Below, in pieces: positions 43,127-53,970 of a stretch of DNA of 64,000 bases. The translations under genes were made by a program, and so were the position numbers. Under the pieces are notes generated by a model. The model searched no databases. It saw only the letters and a list, made by a program, of their open reading frames with translations, and was not told the origin of the DNA. Positions within the stretch are counted from its first letter, which is position 1, and each line of letters begins with the position of its first letter. The DNA is from Hydrangea macrophylla. Lineage: Eukaryota; Streptophyta; Magnoliopsida; Cornales; Hydrangeaceae. The stretch spans positions 31,784,218 to 31,848,217 of the forward strand of contig CM066982.1 in assembly GCA_033977485.1 (NCBI GenBank), written 5' to 3'.

Positions 43127-44830
43127 TTAATCAGGATTTTTATCATAGAGTAATAACCGAAATTTTTGAGGACCTTCCCAATGAAATAATTTAACCGCGA
43201 GAAGAACATTGGGATCCTCATAAAAATGCAACTCCCCCCAACTAATGTAAGGCTCAAGGTCAGAGGAGATGATGCAAAACCTATGGCTTCTAAAGTTGTT
43301 AGGGATAGTTATAAGAGGTATACCACGCTTTTTAGGAATTATATGCAATAAACAATCTTTGGTGTTGGCATTTCCTATAACAGCCTCTATTTTAATACTA
43401 GGAGGTGGTAGCCATGGTTCAATGAAAGGGGCAGGGTCTAAGTGATGTTCTAATTTAGCATCATTACCCTCCTCCTATTCTAGAACAGAATCTATGGAGA
43501 TATGATCATAGGAATTTAAGTTCTGTTCTATGTACATACTTTTGGACGGGACGTGGATAAAGCTATCTATTTGAGCCTCAATGTCATTATTACTTAATAA
43601 GGTCAAGCAGTCTAGCAGATTACTAGCTTCTTGTGAAAGGTGAAGATTATATAATATGGGCCCAATATTTTCCAAGTCCTCTCTCATAGAATTTTGAAAT
43701 TTAAAATTTTGTGAAGTATATGTGGTAAAATCCTTACCTTCATCTTCAACAACACATTCTTTCTGTTCATTAGTAAGGTACACATGATTTTCAAGCTCGG
43801 GATGAGAGCTTTGATTGATAGGAAGGATAGGTGATGGGCAACTTGGTGACACCACCTTTCAGCCGAAAGAGGTGAGGGTTCATGAATATCGCATGAATCT
43901 AAACCGGATTTAGATTTTTAAATTATGTCCTCCCTAGGGTCACTATCAAAGGTAGGGGTAGAGTCAACAGGGGACTCATCCTTTCCTAATTGCGTGCAAT
44001 CACCTAAACTCTCATCATCTTTTAAAACCTTATCCTCATCCTTGTAACTCTCCTCACTATATATGTCATCTATTGAGGAACTCTGGACAAAGAGATTGTG
44101 CAATTTTATCCAGACATTGAAGGAGTTGATGTCTGGGGTTATATATTGAGGGAAAAGTGGTTCTACAACTTCATGCTCATTGGTTTGGTTTTGGAGTTCT
44201 TGTTGGATTATCAATTTCTTGAGTGAGTTTTTAACCTCATTCGGTATAAACCCCTGATTGTTCTCTAATTCCACTCTATTGTTAGTGTCTTGAAATTTGG
44301 GTTGTAATGTTAAATAACTAGTATTGTCTTCTAAAGGTTGGCTAGCATATGTATGTATCACTAGTTTCTAATTTATCAAGTGCACTATCTAGCCTTTTCA
44401 TTTCACTAAGCAGCAATTTTAACATACCATTATCCTCAACTTGGTTATTCTCCTCATTATTACTATATGAAGTTTCGCCCCATTTTTGTTGATGAAGTCC
44501 ACTTCCCATTGTGTTTGTGTGCAAGACTCGCCAAAGGGAAAGTCTTGTTGCGTTTGGTAATCGTGGGAACTACTATATCCTACATTATTATTTTGGTTAT
44601 ATCCACATTGCGATTGATAGAACTCTCCATGTGGAGGTTCTTAATACGGTTGATAACATGTGGGACTAATATTATTATTTTCCTATTGTGGTGGTTTGTA
44701 GCACGGGTTGATAATGCGCGTCATAAGTGGGTGCTTGCCAACTTGGGGAATAACTATTTTGATTTTCAAGTGTGTATCTATTATTGGTGTTTGTGTTTGT
44801 GTTGTATGGAGGGTAATATGGATAAGACAT
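43127..44830 (-). pseudogene. Unknown gag-position ORF, element B copy, broken
   Basis: The homolog of 31799-33505 starts at the ATG ending at 44830 (MSYPYYPPYN) and ends with the same YDKNPD-type tail at 43127. Frames at 44342-44524, 43918-44361, 43475-43855 and 43127-43348 match successive parts of the element A protein. There is a frame change near 44350, a GAA-to-TAA stop near 43919, a frame change near 43860 and a stop near 43472. The stops lie at places where element A is open, and B has CAG where A has its stop, so the common ancestor had one open frame. Confidence 0.75.
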
Positions 44831-44994
44831 GTTTAGTCAAAAACTTTAAAACAATCAAAATTTTATTTATTTAATTTTTTTTTGTGAGAGAAAAATTCCA
44901 AAAGTTTTTATTTTTATTTTTATTTTTATCATTATTATTTTTTTTAAGTAAGAAAAATTGGAAGTAACTTAGTAAAATCCTAACCTAGTTGCCT

Positions 44995-45012
44995 TTTCCG
45001 GCAACGGCGCCA
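44995..45012 (-). promoter_or_regulatory. Primer binding site of element B (tRNA-Asp type)
   Basis: The minus strand reads TGGCGCCGTTGCCGGAAA, two mismatches from the exact element A site. Confidence 0.88.
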
Positions 45013-45018
45013 AAAACT

Positions 45019-46663
45019 TGACACGACTAAAAAGTTGTGCGCTCTTGTGCAACACCCAAGTGTAGGTGATCGTGCAAGTAATACTGGATAAGTCCAGGTC
45101 GATTCCACAGGGAAGGAATAGGAAGAATATATACTAAGTTACAACCTAAAGAAAAAGAAAAGAAAATTGTAGGAGCGGAAGTAACTATTAAATCCTAATT
45201 AATTAAATTAAATTAAACTAAATAATAAACTAAGCATATAGAAACATAACTAATTAAATAAATTAATTAAAGATGTTGGAAACACGTGAATCCACATCGA
45301 TTATAACCATCTACCATGCAATTTCATTAACGTTCTATGGAGTTCATTTCTCTTCAGCATTTCGTATTTTTCTAAAGATAAAGAATCAATAACCCTTTCA
45401 TGACCGGGACTATATCATCACAAGTGATTTAAAAATACTTAGAAGATGGTTTAAAACAATGGTTATTACTTGCCTTCTAAATGGTGTTAGCATTCAAAGT
45501 AGTTTTCAAAAGTCATTGAAGAAAATAGCCTTAAGGCTTTAAGTTCTAAAAACTGTTGTGACAAACTGAGCTTATAGGGACAATTTGATGACAGATTTCT
45601 AAAATAGAATGTCATAGAATACTTAAAGAAATCATCTCAGGAATTAACATGTTCGATCAATCGAAGCGCTCTCGATCGATCGGATTGCATCATCCTTCAA
45701 TTGATCGAAATGTCTTCGATCGCTTAACTATGGCTCTGGTTCGATCGATCGATCTTCGATCGATCAAGCCCAGGTTTTCTAAAGCTTGCATGGCAGAGGC
45801 TGGGAATCAATGATTCATCACATATTCACACCGTCTAAACTACAGAAACATAAATAAACAAGTGCAGAAACAATAACCTAGAGCATTCATGGCATATAAA
45901 CTAATAAACAGTCAAATAACAAGGATTGGAAAGAAAAACCTAGAAATAATTTAATATAAACTTGTAATAAACTTGAATCTTCAATAATTTTCAGTATAAC
46001 AATGAAAAAGATAAAGAAGAACATGAATCTAACCTAATCTACTCCTAATCTAACCCTAAAACTACCCTAAAACTGCTATTTTTTGCATTCTGGAGTGTCC
46101 TCCTTTCGTCTTGTATCAAAACGACTTATTTATAGGGTTCCTGTAGAGTTTACGTAAATTTTGGGGGAAAATAAAGTTCAATCGATCGGGCTTAGTTCGA
46201 TCGATCGGGCTTAGTTCGATCGATCGAACTATCAATCGATTGAACTCTCTTCAAGCCATTGAACGTCTCTGATTTTGACAACTTTGTGTACCAATGGGAG
46301 AATGGCCATAACTTTTCACTCAGATCTCGAATTGACCTTCCGTTTGCGGCCACACGACTATAACTCAAAGATCTACATTTCATATTTCTTGGAAAATCTT
46401 CCAAATCTGAAGTCTTCATTGTCAAAAATGGCATTTTCTTAGCTACTTCTGTTGTTCTCTTCACCAGAATCACTTTCTTTAGCTCAACTTCATTGATTTA
46501 CATTCTAATACCTATAAAACAACACATAAACATATGTTTTAGCATTAACACAATAAAAGAACATTGTTATTAGAATGCACCTAAATGAATGGACTTTGGG
46601 GATAAAAGTATGCATAAAATACCACGTAATACGCTATAAATATGCACTTTTCACCTCTAATTA
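45019..46663 (-). repeat. Element B 5' LTR
   Basis: 1645 bp, partner of 36879-38508. The minus-strand TATA (TATAAATAA) is at 46126-46134. An 18-19 bp duplication of GGGCTTAGTTCGATCGATC is present at 46188-46225. Confidence 0.93.
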
Positions 46664-46668
46664 ATCAC

Positions 46669-49000
46669 CACCACAACTTTACTCTTGCACGCCTGAAGCA
46701 CAACCTGAACACACTTTCCAAATCCCCAAGCCTTCACATGGCCTCCATACATTGTCAATTCATCATCATCACCTTCTATCACCTCAACATCACCATCTTC
46801 ATCATCATACACCATCATTACCCTCATTCTATCAATTTTTTACACACATACACATACACACACACACACAAAACATATACACACATCTATAAACATCAAG
46901 AGAGAGAGAGAGAGAGAATGAGCCATGAGAGAGATGGAGTGGTCCCACCTAATTTTTAATAAATACACACTTTTCATTCTTCTTTACTGGACAATTGAGA
47001 GTTAGAGAAAGAGTATTAGAGTTCCAGAGATAGAGAGAGAGAAGTTCAGAGAAGGAGAAAAGAAGGAGAAAAGCCATTGAAGCTTCAACCAGAGACCACC
47101 TCCAAGCTTCACAAACACCCATATTCGATCAAGGTGAGTGTAATACTCACTTGGGCATTTACAAAACATAGTTTTAAGAGTGTAGATGAAAACCCAAAAC
47201 ATAATGCTCTATTTTTCTGGAAGTTCGCTGAAGAAGATGGGATTGATCGATCAAGCCCACTATTTTGAGAAATGTTGTATTTGCTTGTTGTTTTGAGTTG
47301 TACAATGTGTTATTCTGATTCTATACATCCATGCATGTTAATAGGGAGCTCTGCATGTTACTATTATTGACATGCATGTGTTGAAAGACTTGCACTTTGT
47401 GTTTTAAAGGTTGCACATAACTATATTTTCCATGTTTGAACACTTGGGGACTTAAAATTGAGATTTTCATAAACGTTTTACTTAAACAAGTACTTTTCAT
47501 GTTAACACCCTAAATCAATTCAATTTTGGAAGTTGGTTAAAATTAGATTTACAAAAATAAAGGATTGATTGATCATTCCTTGATCAATCATACCTTGATC
47601 AATCATTCCATGCTCAATCATGAAGAAAAGTTTCAACAGCTTGTATTTTTAAGTTGTTTCAAGTTTGTTCAAGCTACTGCAATCATGTTTCCAGTATTTC
47701 TAAGTTCTGTAAGGACTATTTTAGTATGTTTGGTATGCTAGCTTGATCATATGATGATTTTGATGCTTGCATATGTTTCGTAGTTGCTATATTGACCTTC
47801 CATGTAAGAGACGATGAAATTGTTAGTGCTAACAAGAGTTTGCATTAATTGTAAGGGTCATGTTTAGTATTGTATGTGTTCGACTTAGTCCCGTGGACCC
47901 TGAAGTCAAGAGTTGCATGTGTTGATACTATTGAGGTCACGTGCACCGATAGTAAAGTGTGAGATTATGGATTACTACTGAGGCCATGTAGGGGCGACGA
48001 TAATAAAGTCATGTGCATGTTGTCAATTACCATTTAGGCCATGTAGTGGGCATCGATGGTAAATTTATGATTTGTTTTCACCAATTACTATTTAGGCCAT
48101 ATAGTAGGCGATTACTATGGTAACTAATGGGCATGTAGTGGGCAACGATATCCATGGTGCTATAAATCACTAACTGTAACCACGGTCAAGAGTAAGATGG
48201 GATACTATGGTAACTAACGGCTATATAGCAAGCGACAATACTCAAGGAGCCGATGGTATGTCTAGGCATGCTGGCATTGCTCCAATTGGACTAGTTGTCC
48301 GAATAAGCGTGTTATGTCATGAGCCGCATTGGGTAGAAGGATGAGTTAAGATGGTTCCTAAATCTAAAGTGAGATGTGCGATGAGAATTTTATATGAAAC
48401 ATGTAGACTTGTTGAATATTTACTGATCATAATTATGCTTCGATATATGCTTTTAGCCTATGTTTTGGATATACGCTTTTGTTGTATTACATTCACACAA
48501 CCTTATGGCTGATGGCTTACTTGTCCTGAGGCTTCCCTACTCACACTTTCCATTCCAGGATTTTCCCGAGACTAACCTGCAGGAGGATGAGCACTATGGA
48601 GAAGAGTGGTACCCCTTTACCAATTGAGGATGGACCTGATGCCCTGCTACAGGACCTTGTCGAGAGGCTCCTCAAGAATATGTTTTAGTTTTGTTCAGAT
48701 TATCTTATAAACTTTGCTAGGCTACTTGTCTGGCCTCTAGCTTATTTGTGTTTACGTATTTTCAAACTTATGTAGTTGCACCTTTTGGGATGTTGCTAGT
48801 TATGTTTCAAACTCTTAATGTAAAACCTTAAGTTATGATTATGCCATGTTTATATTTTAAGTTAATGATCCTTGAGTGCTTTTATTACTCTGATTATTAT
48901 CATATTGTTTGGACGATCTGGCTATCACGAATTGTCATGACCTATCGAGTCCAAGGGTGAAAAGTCTCATTTTCCCTATCTTGCTATGCCGGGTGTGACA
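46669..49000 (+). repeat. Chromovirus 3' LTR, second part
   Basis: The LTR resumes after the ATCAC duplication and ends GCCGGGTGTGACA at 49000, the usual chromovirus LTR end. Together with 36631-36878 it is about 2.58 kb, a normal Tekay/Del LTR length. It includes CA and GA microsatellites (46842-46920), repeated TGATCAATCAT motifs (47566-47625), and degenerate 60-70 bp repeats with GGCCATGTAGTGGGC at 47960-48240. Short frames here are not judged to be genes. Confidence 0.8.
46842..46920. repeat. CA and GA microsatellites
   Basis: An (AC)n run with interruptions is followed by (GA)n. Confidence 0.9.
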
Positions 49001-49810
49001 GTAATTCTCTAGTACAAAGTAAGTATTCCTTTAAGAATGTCACTAAGTTGATTACTAATAGCTGTGCAGCCGTGCCAACAAAGATGTTATAGATATGTTT
49101 GGTAATCTATGAGTAGTGAATGATATTCAAGGAATATAAGATGTATTTACCTATTTGGTAGGCAGTGTTGTTATTCATACATCCCAACGATAAATACGAA
49201 TAGTAGAAGATAGGAGACATCAGTATCATATTATACAAGTCTAGGAATCGCTAACATAAGTATAGTTTTATTCTTACGCGCTGGAATGCAGTGATCATTA
49301 TATAGTGGAGTTAATGATGATTGATTAAGTATCGATTCCTTAGTCAAGGGTTTAACTAGATGGCATTAATAATTAATCTGAGCACATAATTAAGAACCTA
49401 GGGGTCCCACTCTTAGCTCAAAAGAATGTTTGGTTGCAAATGAGGAAAGATATAAAGGTACAAGTAATCAGTTATTTGTACTAACCAATTACTGGTACTG
49501 GTACCACTCACCGGTTATTGGTACTAATCGGTTACTAGTAGGTCAACTTAAAAAGCTTATAAATAGAGGACTTGTGAGCACAATTAAGAGTTGCATATTT
49601 TCACATCCTGTAGGTCCCAGATCTGTTTCTAAGCTTCCCTTGACCTTTTAGTATTCTCTTAGAATTCTACCAATTCTATCCTCCAAGATTCAAGAGTCAT
49701 AGGAGTGAAGATCTCTAGTCGTGAAGATCATTGGAGATTAATTGGAGCAAAGATTGTTGGTGTTCTTATCTAGAAGAGTTCTCCATTTAATCCAACGGGT
49801 CACAAAAAGG
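49001..49810 (+). repeat. Probable copia-type LTR relic
   Basis: No ORF is supported. A TATA box (TATAAATAGAGG) is at 49558 and is followed by a leader-like region ending near TCACAAAAAGGTATATCTATG, a form common at the end of plant copia LTRs. Before the TATA box a cluster of GGTACT/GGTTACTGGTAC pieces runs from 49470 to 49545. The boundaries and partner are not visible, so this is a tentative call. Confidence 0.4.
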
Positions 49811-50254
49811 TATATCTATGTTCTTATATATATATTTATATGAAAAACATGGTCAAAAGTCCCATTTTATCAATGTTTTTTATAATAGGCCCACCAATTG
49901 GTACTGTCATTGTTGTTAGAGATTAGACCAAAATATCCTATTATGGAATTAGTAGATGACTATTCTACCCCTAACCTATATATATATAATCGTATGTATA
50001 TATACATATATTTAATTCAGATTTAAAGATTGAATCAGTTACCAAATATGACCAAATCTGATCAAATCTCAACTGATATTGGTTACAATATATATAGAAA
50101 TTAAATCCCAATATTTTAGGATATTACTTTACAAAACGGTTACAAACGAGTTTCACCATTTCTAATTCACAGTGTATTGCATATTCAATCTAGATATAAC
50201 ATCATAAACGAGTCTGAGCTCAATGTTACGTTTTGGATTGAAAATTTTGCGGGT

Positions 50255-50425
50255 ATTGAATTGTGCACTGCAACTAGTTCATTTTTATACTACAACTGGT
50301 TTATTAGTGTGAAATTTTACACTGCAACTAGTTTATTAGTGAAATTTCACACCACAACCGGCTCATTAGTGTGAAATTTTACACTGCAACTGGTTTATTA
50401 GGCTGAAGTTTTACACTGCAAAATG
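50255..50425. repeat. About 42-bp tandem repeat
   Basis: Four to five copies of a unit with GTGAAATTTTACACTGCAAC followed by TGGTTTATTA are present with periods of about 36-43 bp. Confidence 0.85.
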
Positions 50426-50588
50426 GTTCATTTTACAACTATCTAAAATTTCAACTATAATACAATGGAAATTTTGTACATTTTATTCCAATAGTGTGAA
50501 ATTTGTTATCTAAAAAAGAAAATATAAGAAGAAGAGTTGGGGACTACATGTACAATAAATATGTACAGATATGTGGTTCAATGGAGAA

Positions 50589-50645
50589 TAGTTTTTGTGT
50601 GTGTGTGCGTGTATGTGTGTGCGCGCGCGCGTGCATGCGTGTGTG
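50589..50645. repeat. GT/GC microsatellite
   Basis: An alternating purine-pyrimidine run of GT with GC insertions. Confidence 0.9.
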
Positions 50646-51365
50646 CTCAACAAGGATGAATATTATTCATAATCAAAGAATTACAACTACAAAGGAGCCA
50701 AACGCATAAGACCTCAAACCATCAAAAATAAAAGGAACAACTCCAAAGAGCTACAAATTGGACCACAAATCCATAAAAGGACAAAAAAGTAATGGTAAAA
50801 AGTCAAATCAAGTGCACAAAACAACCACCAAGATCAACAATGTTCTCAAAGATGTCGTTGATGAAGTTGTTCATGATTCTCATGGCCTTTGCTTGAGATC
50901 CCAATATCATTGCAAAGACCCATTCTATTCAAACTCAGATGCGAATATTAGTACAAAGTGCACCAAAGAAGCCCATTAGAGCCAAAACCTGTAGAAATCA
51001 ATGAAGAGTTGAAAAGAAGATCAAACCCTATCACGAAAAGCAAAAAAAAAATTGAGGAGAGGGAGAGAAAGAGTTCTTCTCTGCCTTTATGCAATCATAA
51101 TTTCTAGAGAGAGAGACAGTGAGAGAGTATAAAACGAAATTGGAAAATTTGAAAGATATGTATATATATTTATGTATATATGGTGTTGAAATTTTAAAAA
51201 CCCCTTGATTTTGGGTGTTTCCAAATCAAATAAGTGGGTTTGAAAGGGAATGACTCATCTAATAGGTTTAGGGGTAGTTTGGTCACCAAACAAAAATATG
51301 GACCAATCACTAAATTGTTTTGAGGGCTGGGTCTATTGCAACAAAGCTATAGCAACTAGGACTTT

Positions 51366-52161
51366 ATAATAAATGACTCTATATATAGGCGTATATAATT
51401 ATATGTGTATATATGTAGATTGCATGTAATATAAACGAGAAGTAGATCTAGTTTGCATAAAAGTTTTGAACTGTATCTTTCCTTCCGCTGCGCATTGATA
51501 TGATTTTCCAACATCAAATCCTACCACCCAGTACTCACATCCCTGGTTTACCTGGTACATGTGTTGTAGGGTCGATGTCCTTGCTCGTAGTTTGTAAACC
51601 ATTTAAAATACTAGTAGGGATCCCGAGGTCATGGAGGATAGACTACGGAGATTTATCCTCGTATCCAAAAAAAAGAGAAAAAAGAAAAAAGAAGAAGCAC
51701 TAATTAATTGGAATACCTTGGGCATCACTCATCACTCATTTGGGTTATTTTGGTCCTTCAATGAAAAACAGGGTCAATATGGGAAATAAAGTAAAATTTT
51801 GGTAGATACTAAATACACCAGCATAATTACCTTTTACAACCATCTAGATATATTGAAGATATATGTTCATCATTTACTTGTCTAAGTTAGCATTTGTTAA
51901 TAAAGATTGCTAAAAGAGTGCTGCTATGGAAAAGACGGGGTGATTTTTCTTAGATACTTTTTTTAACTGTTTTGAAATATGATTAATTTATATGTACAGT
52001 GTGCATATGTGACACATATTGACCAATAATATTTTATAACATAACTGAAAAGTATCTAAGAAGGAAAAGTGCGAGTCCATTAAATCACCAAATTTCTCTC
52101 CTCATCCCTGTGTAGTACAAGCAACATTTAATGTTGTCCACCGGGTTAGTGGGTGACTCAC
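51366..52161. other. Unassigned segment
   Basis: I see no gene, LTR or clear repeat. A 67-codon minus-strand frame at 51399-51602 has no recognisable motif and no start context of note. This stretch may be the least repeat-derived DNA of the window. Confidence 0.3.
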
Positions 52162-52484
52162 TATTTTAAAACCCAGACCGAGACTGACCAGTTGAATAGT
52201 TTGACCAGTTAACTGGTAAACCGGATAAATACAAAAATTGACCTATTTTATGAAAATCGGAAAACCCAGCAGTTGAGTCGGTAAAACTGGTAATTGAATC
52301 GGGAACTCGAAAATTTTTCAACATTTTATTTCCTTTTTTCTATATTTTTTAATTTTTAATTATTATTTATATTTATTAAATAATTATGATATCACTATTC
52401 AATTTCGATTGACCCAATGGTTGAATTAGTGATCCTTGGCACAGTTATTTTTACGGTTCGACGAGTGGTCCGATTTTCAAAACA
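52162..52484. mobile_element. MITE-like element
   Basis: The left end TATTTTAAAACCCAGACC and the reverse complement of the right end TGTTTTGAAAATCGGACC are imperfect inverted repeats. The inside is rich in repeated GACCAGTT/AACTGGTAAACCGG pieces, as in widespread plant MITEs built on ACCGGTT words. It has no coding capacity. The target duplication is not resolved. Confidence 0.55.
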
Positions 52485-52504
52485 TTAGTAAGATGTACCA
52501 TGGG

Positions 52505-53136
52505 TGATGATGCCAAAATTCGGGTAAGGATAACTTAGAGGGAGAGGGATGAACACAGGTAATTTGTATGTGGTTCGGCCCCTTTAATGAGGTGACCTAC
52601 ATCCATGTGTGCATCGGTGCGCTTCACTAACAGATCACTGGCGACTGTTGGTGAGCCAACAAGACGGGCGGCACTACCAGAAACTGACCAGGTATATGCA
52701 TAATAGTGATGTAGTTTGCTATTCTCTAGGTTAAGAATGCGATCCCCTTAACAGGGGGTGAGGGACCTCTTTTATAAGTGTAAGAGGCTACCCGTACAAG
52801 GTAAATTATCAGATTAGGAACCCAATCTAATTACAATTGGTTAACATGATTCAAGGAGAGTTTCCTAAGTGGTTTAGGAAACTACTTGCTCTTTCCATTA
52901 GTCCTTCAGTTGGGATAGGAAACTGTCTGGAGGCTTGCTGGGCAAGTAGTCACACCTTCTTGGAGTGCACCCACGTGGGGCCAGTTTGGAATGAATTCCT
53001 GAGCTGGGGACCGCACCGGGTGGTTCTGCACAACTACTCGGGAGGGTTGAGTAGTCAACCTAATTTTAAGATGACTCGGCTTCTCTTTGCTGAGGTGGCA
53101 AGGCCTGACTTTGACCTGATTTTTTTGTACATATCA
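52505..53136 (-). repeat. 3' LTR of right Tat element
   Basis: 632 bp. On the minus strand it starts TGATATGTAC and ends GGCATCATCA. A minus-strand TATA (TATAAAAG) is at 52769-52776. Confidence 0.88.
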
Positions 53137-53155
53137 ACTGCCCCCCCATTTTCAA
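53137..53155 (-). promoter_or_regulatory. Polypurine tract of right Tat element
   Basis: The minus strand reads AAATGGGGGGGCAGT next to the LTR start TGATATG. Confidence 0.8.
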
Positions 53156-53970
53156 GGCTATTGTGATACTTCATTGGATGAGGATTGAAAATTAGTACTG
53201 ATCTGGAAAACCATCCGGGAAGGAGGCCGGGATCCTACCAGGGGGATGACCGGTCGTGCTGGTCAGCCAAGGTCTAGACCGAGCTATAGCTCTGAGGCCC
53301 CGAGGCCGATGTCTGCCACGTGTTAGCCAGTGGTTGGCCTAGTTAGGTTCCAACGAAGTCGGTATTGATGTAACCGACCAGTGTTATGTTAACCGGACTG
53401 TCATGTCACGTATTCAATGTGCGCACCTTTTGAGGCGACGCTCCACGTCCCCGAGGTGACATCTGTCAGGCAGTTTAAGCGGGAAAACTTTACAGCCGTT
53501 GGATCGGGTTTAATCTGGGCTATTGACGTCGTGTATATAAGAAACACTTGTCCATTTCATTCTTTCTTGCTGCCAAGAGATAGAGACAACCGATTGGTTT
53601 TGAGAGCAAAAGTCCCCGGTCAAGCATCCCGAGTCCTTTCTCTGCGCTCTTTTTTGTAAGTCTCTGCTTCTCAGTTCAATTACTATTTTCCACCATCTCT
53701 TCTTTCTGGAGTGAATCTGGAGAGAGCGAATCCCCTAGGGTTAGAGCGGGAGTGGGATTTCTTCTTCCTTAAATCAGGCGGTACGTCAGGTCAGTTGAAC
53801 CGACGGGTTGTCCTGGGATAGCCTTAGCCAAGTGTCACCTCACCCTAAGGACCCTTTGCTCTTTGCCCTTTAGGCTTGTCACTTTGCCCCCTTTGTATCT
53901 CAGACTAGGAGTTCCAGACCTGTATCAAGGTTGTCGCTTATTCCCCCATCCCACTATAGGAAGACCAGAG
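53156..53970 (+). promoter_or_regulatory. Promoter and leader of antisense ORF
   Basis: A TATA box (GTATATAAG) is at 53530-53538 and a CT-rich probable start and leader follow at 53555-53720. This separate promoter drives the antisense ORF. No other gene is supported here; small frames at 53417 and 53863 are leader sequence. Confidence 0.5.

Larger units (their letters stand above)
36879..46663 (-). mobile_element. Element B: second copy of the non-autonomous A family, minus orientation
   Basis: LTRs are at 36879-38508 and 45019-46663, with a perfect target duplication ATCAC (36874-36878 and 46664-46668). The right LTR ends in TA where the family has CA. A tRNA-Asp-type primer site is at 44995-45012 and a PPT at 38509-38521. 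The internal part matches element A throughout except for a solo LTR at 40076-42723. Without it the element is about 7.1 kb, the same as A. B disrupts the chromovirus 3' LTR. Confidence 0.95.
49856..51365. mobile_element. Possible inverted-repeat DNA element (non-autonomous)
   Basis: The left end AAAGTCCCATTTTATCAATG and the reverse complement of the right end (AAAGTCCTAGTTGCTATAGC) align imperfectly for about 40 bases, both reaching an AATAGGCCCA/AATAGACCCA motif. Further in, TACCCCTAA occurs on both sides in inverted orientation. No target duplication was found. The inside has a 42-bp tandem repeat and a GT microsatellite but no transposase. Confidence 0.35.

Noticed and set aside
46642..46959. 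His/Thr-rich ORF near the element B boundary
   Set aside because: It crosses the LTR and target-duplication boundary and runs through a CA microsatellite in the chromovirus LTR.
50503..50709. Cys/Val-rich ORF
   Set aside because: Its Cys/Val stretch is the GT/GC microsatellite read in one frame.
51399..51602. 67-codon ORF as a functional gene
   Set aside because: It is short, has no recognised motif and shows no promoter or homologous copy in the window.
53417..53659. Possible small host gene
   Set aside because: It overlaps the TATA box and leader of the Tat antisense ORF and has no recognisable domain.
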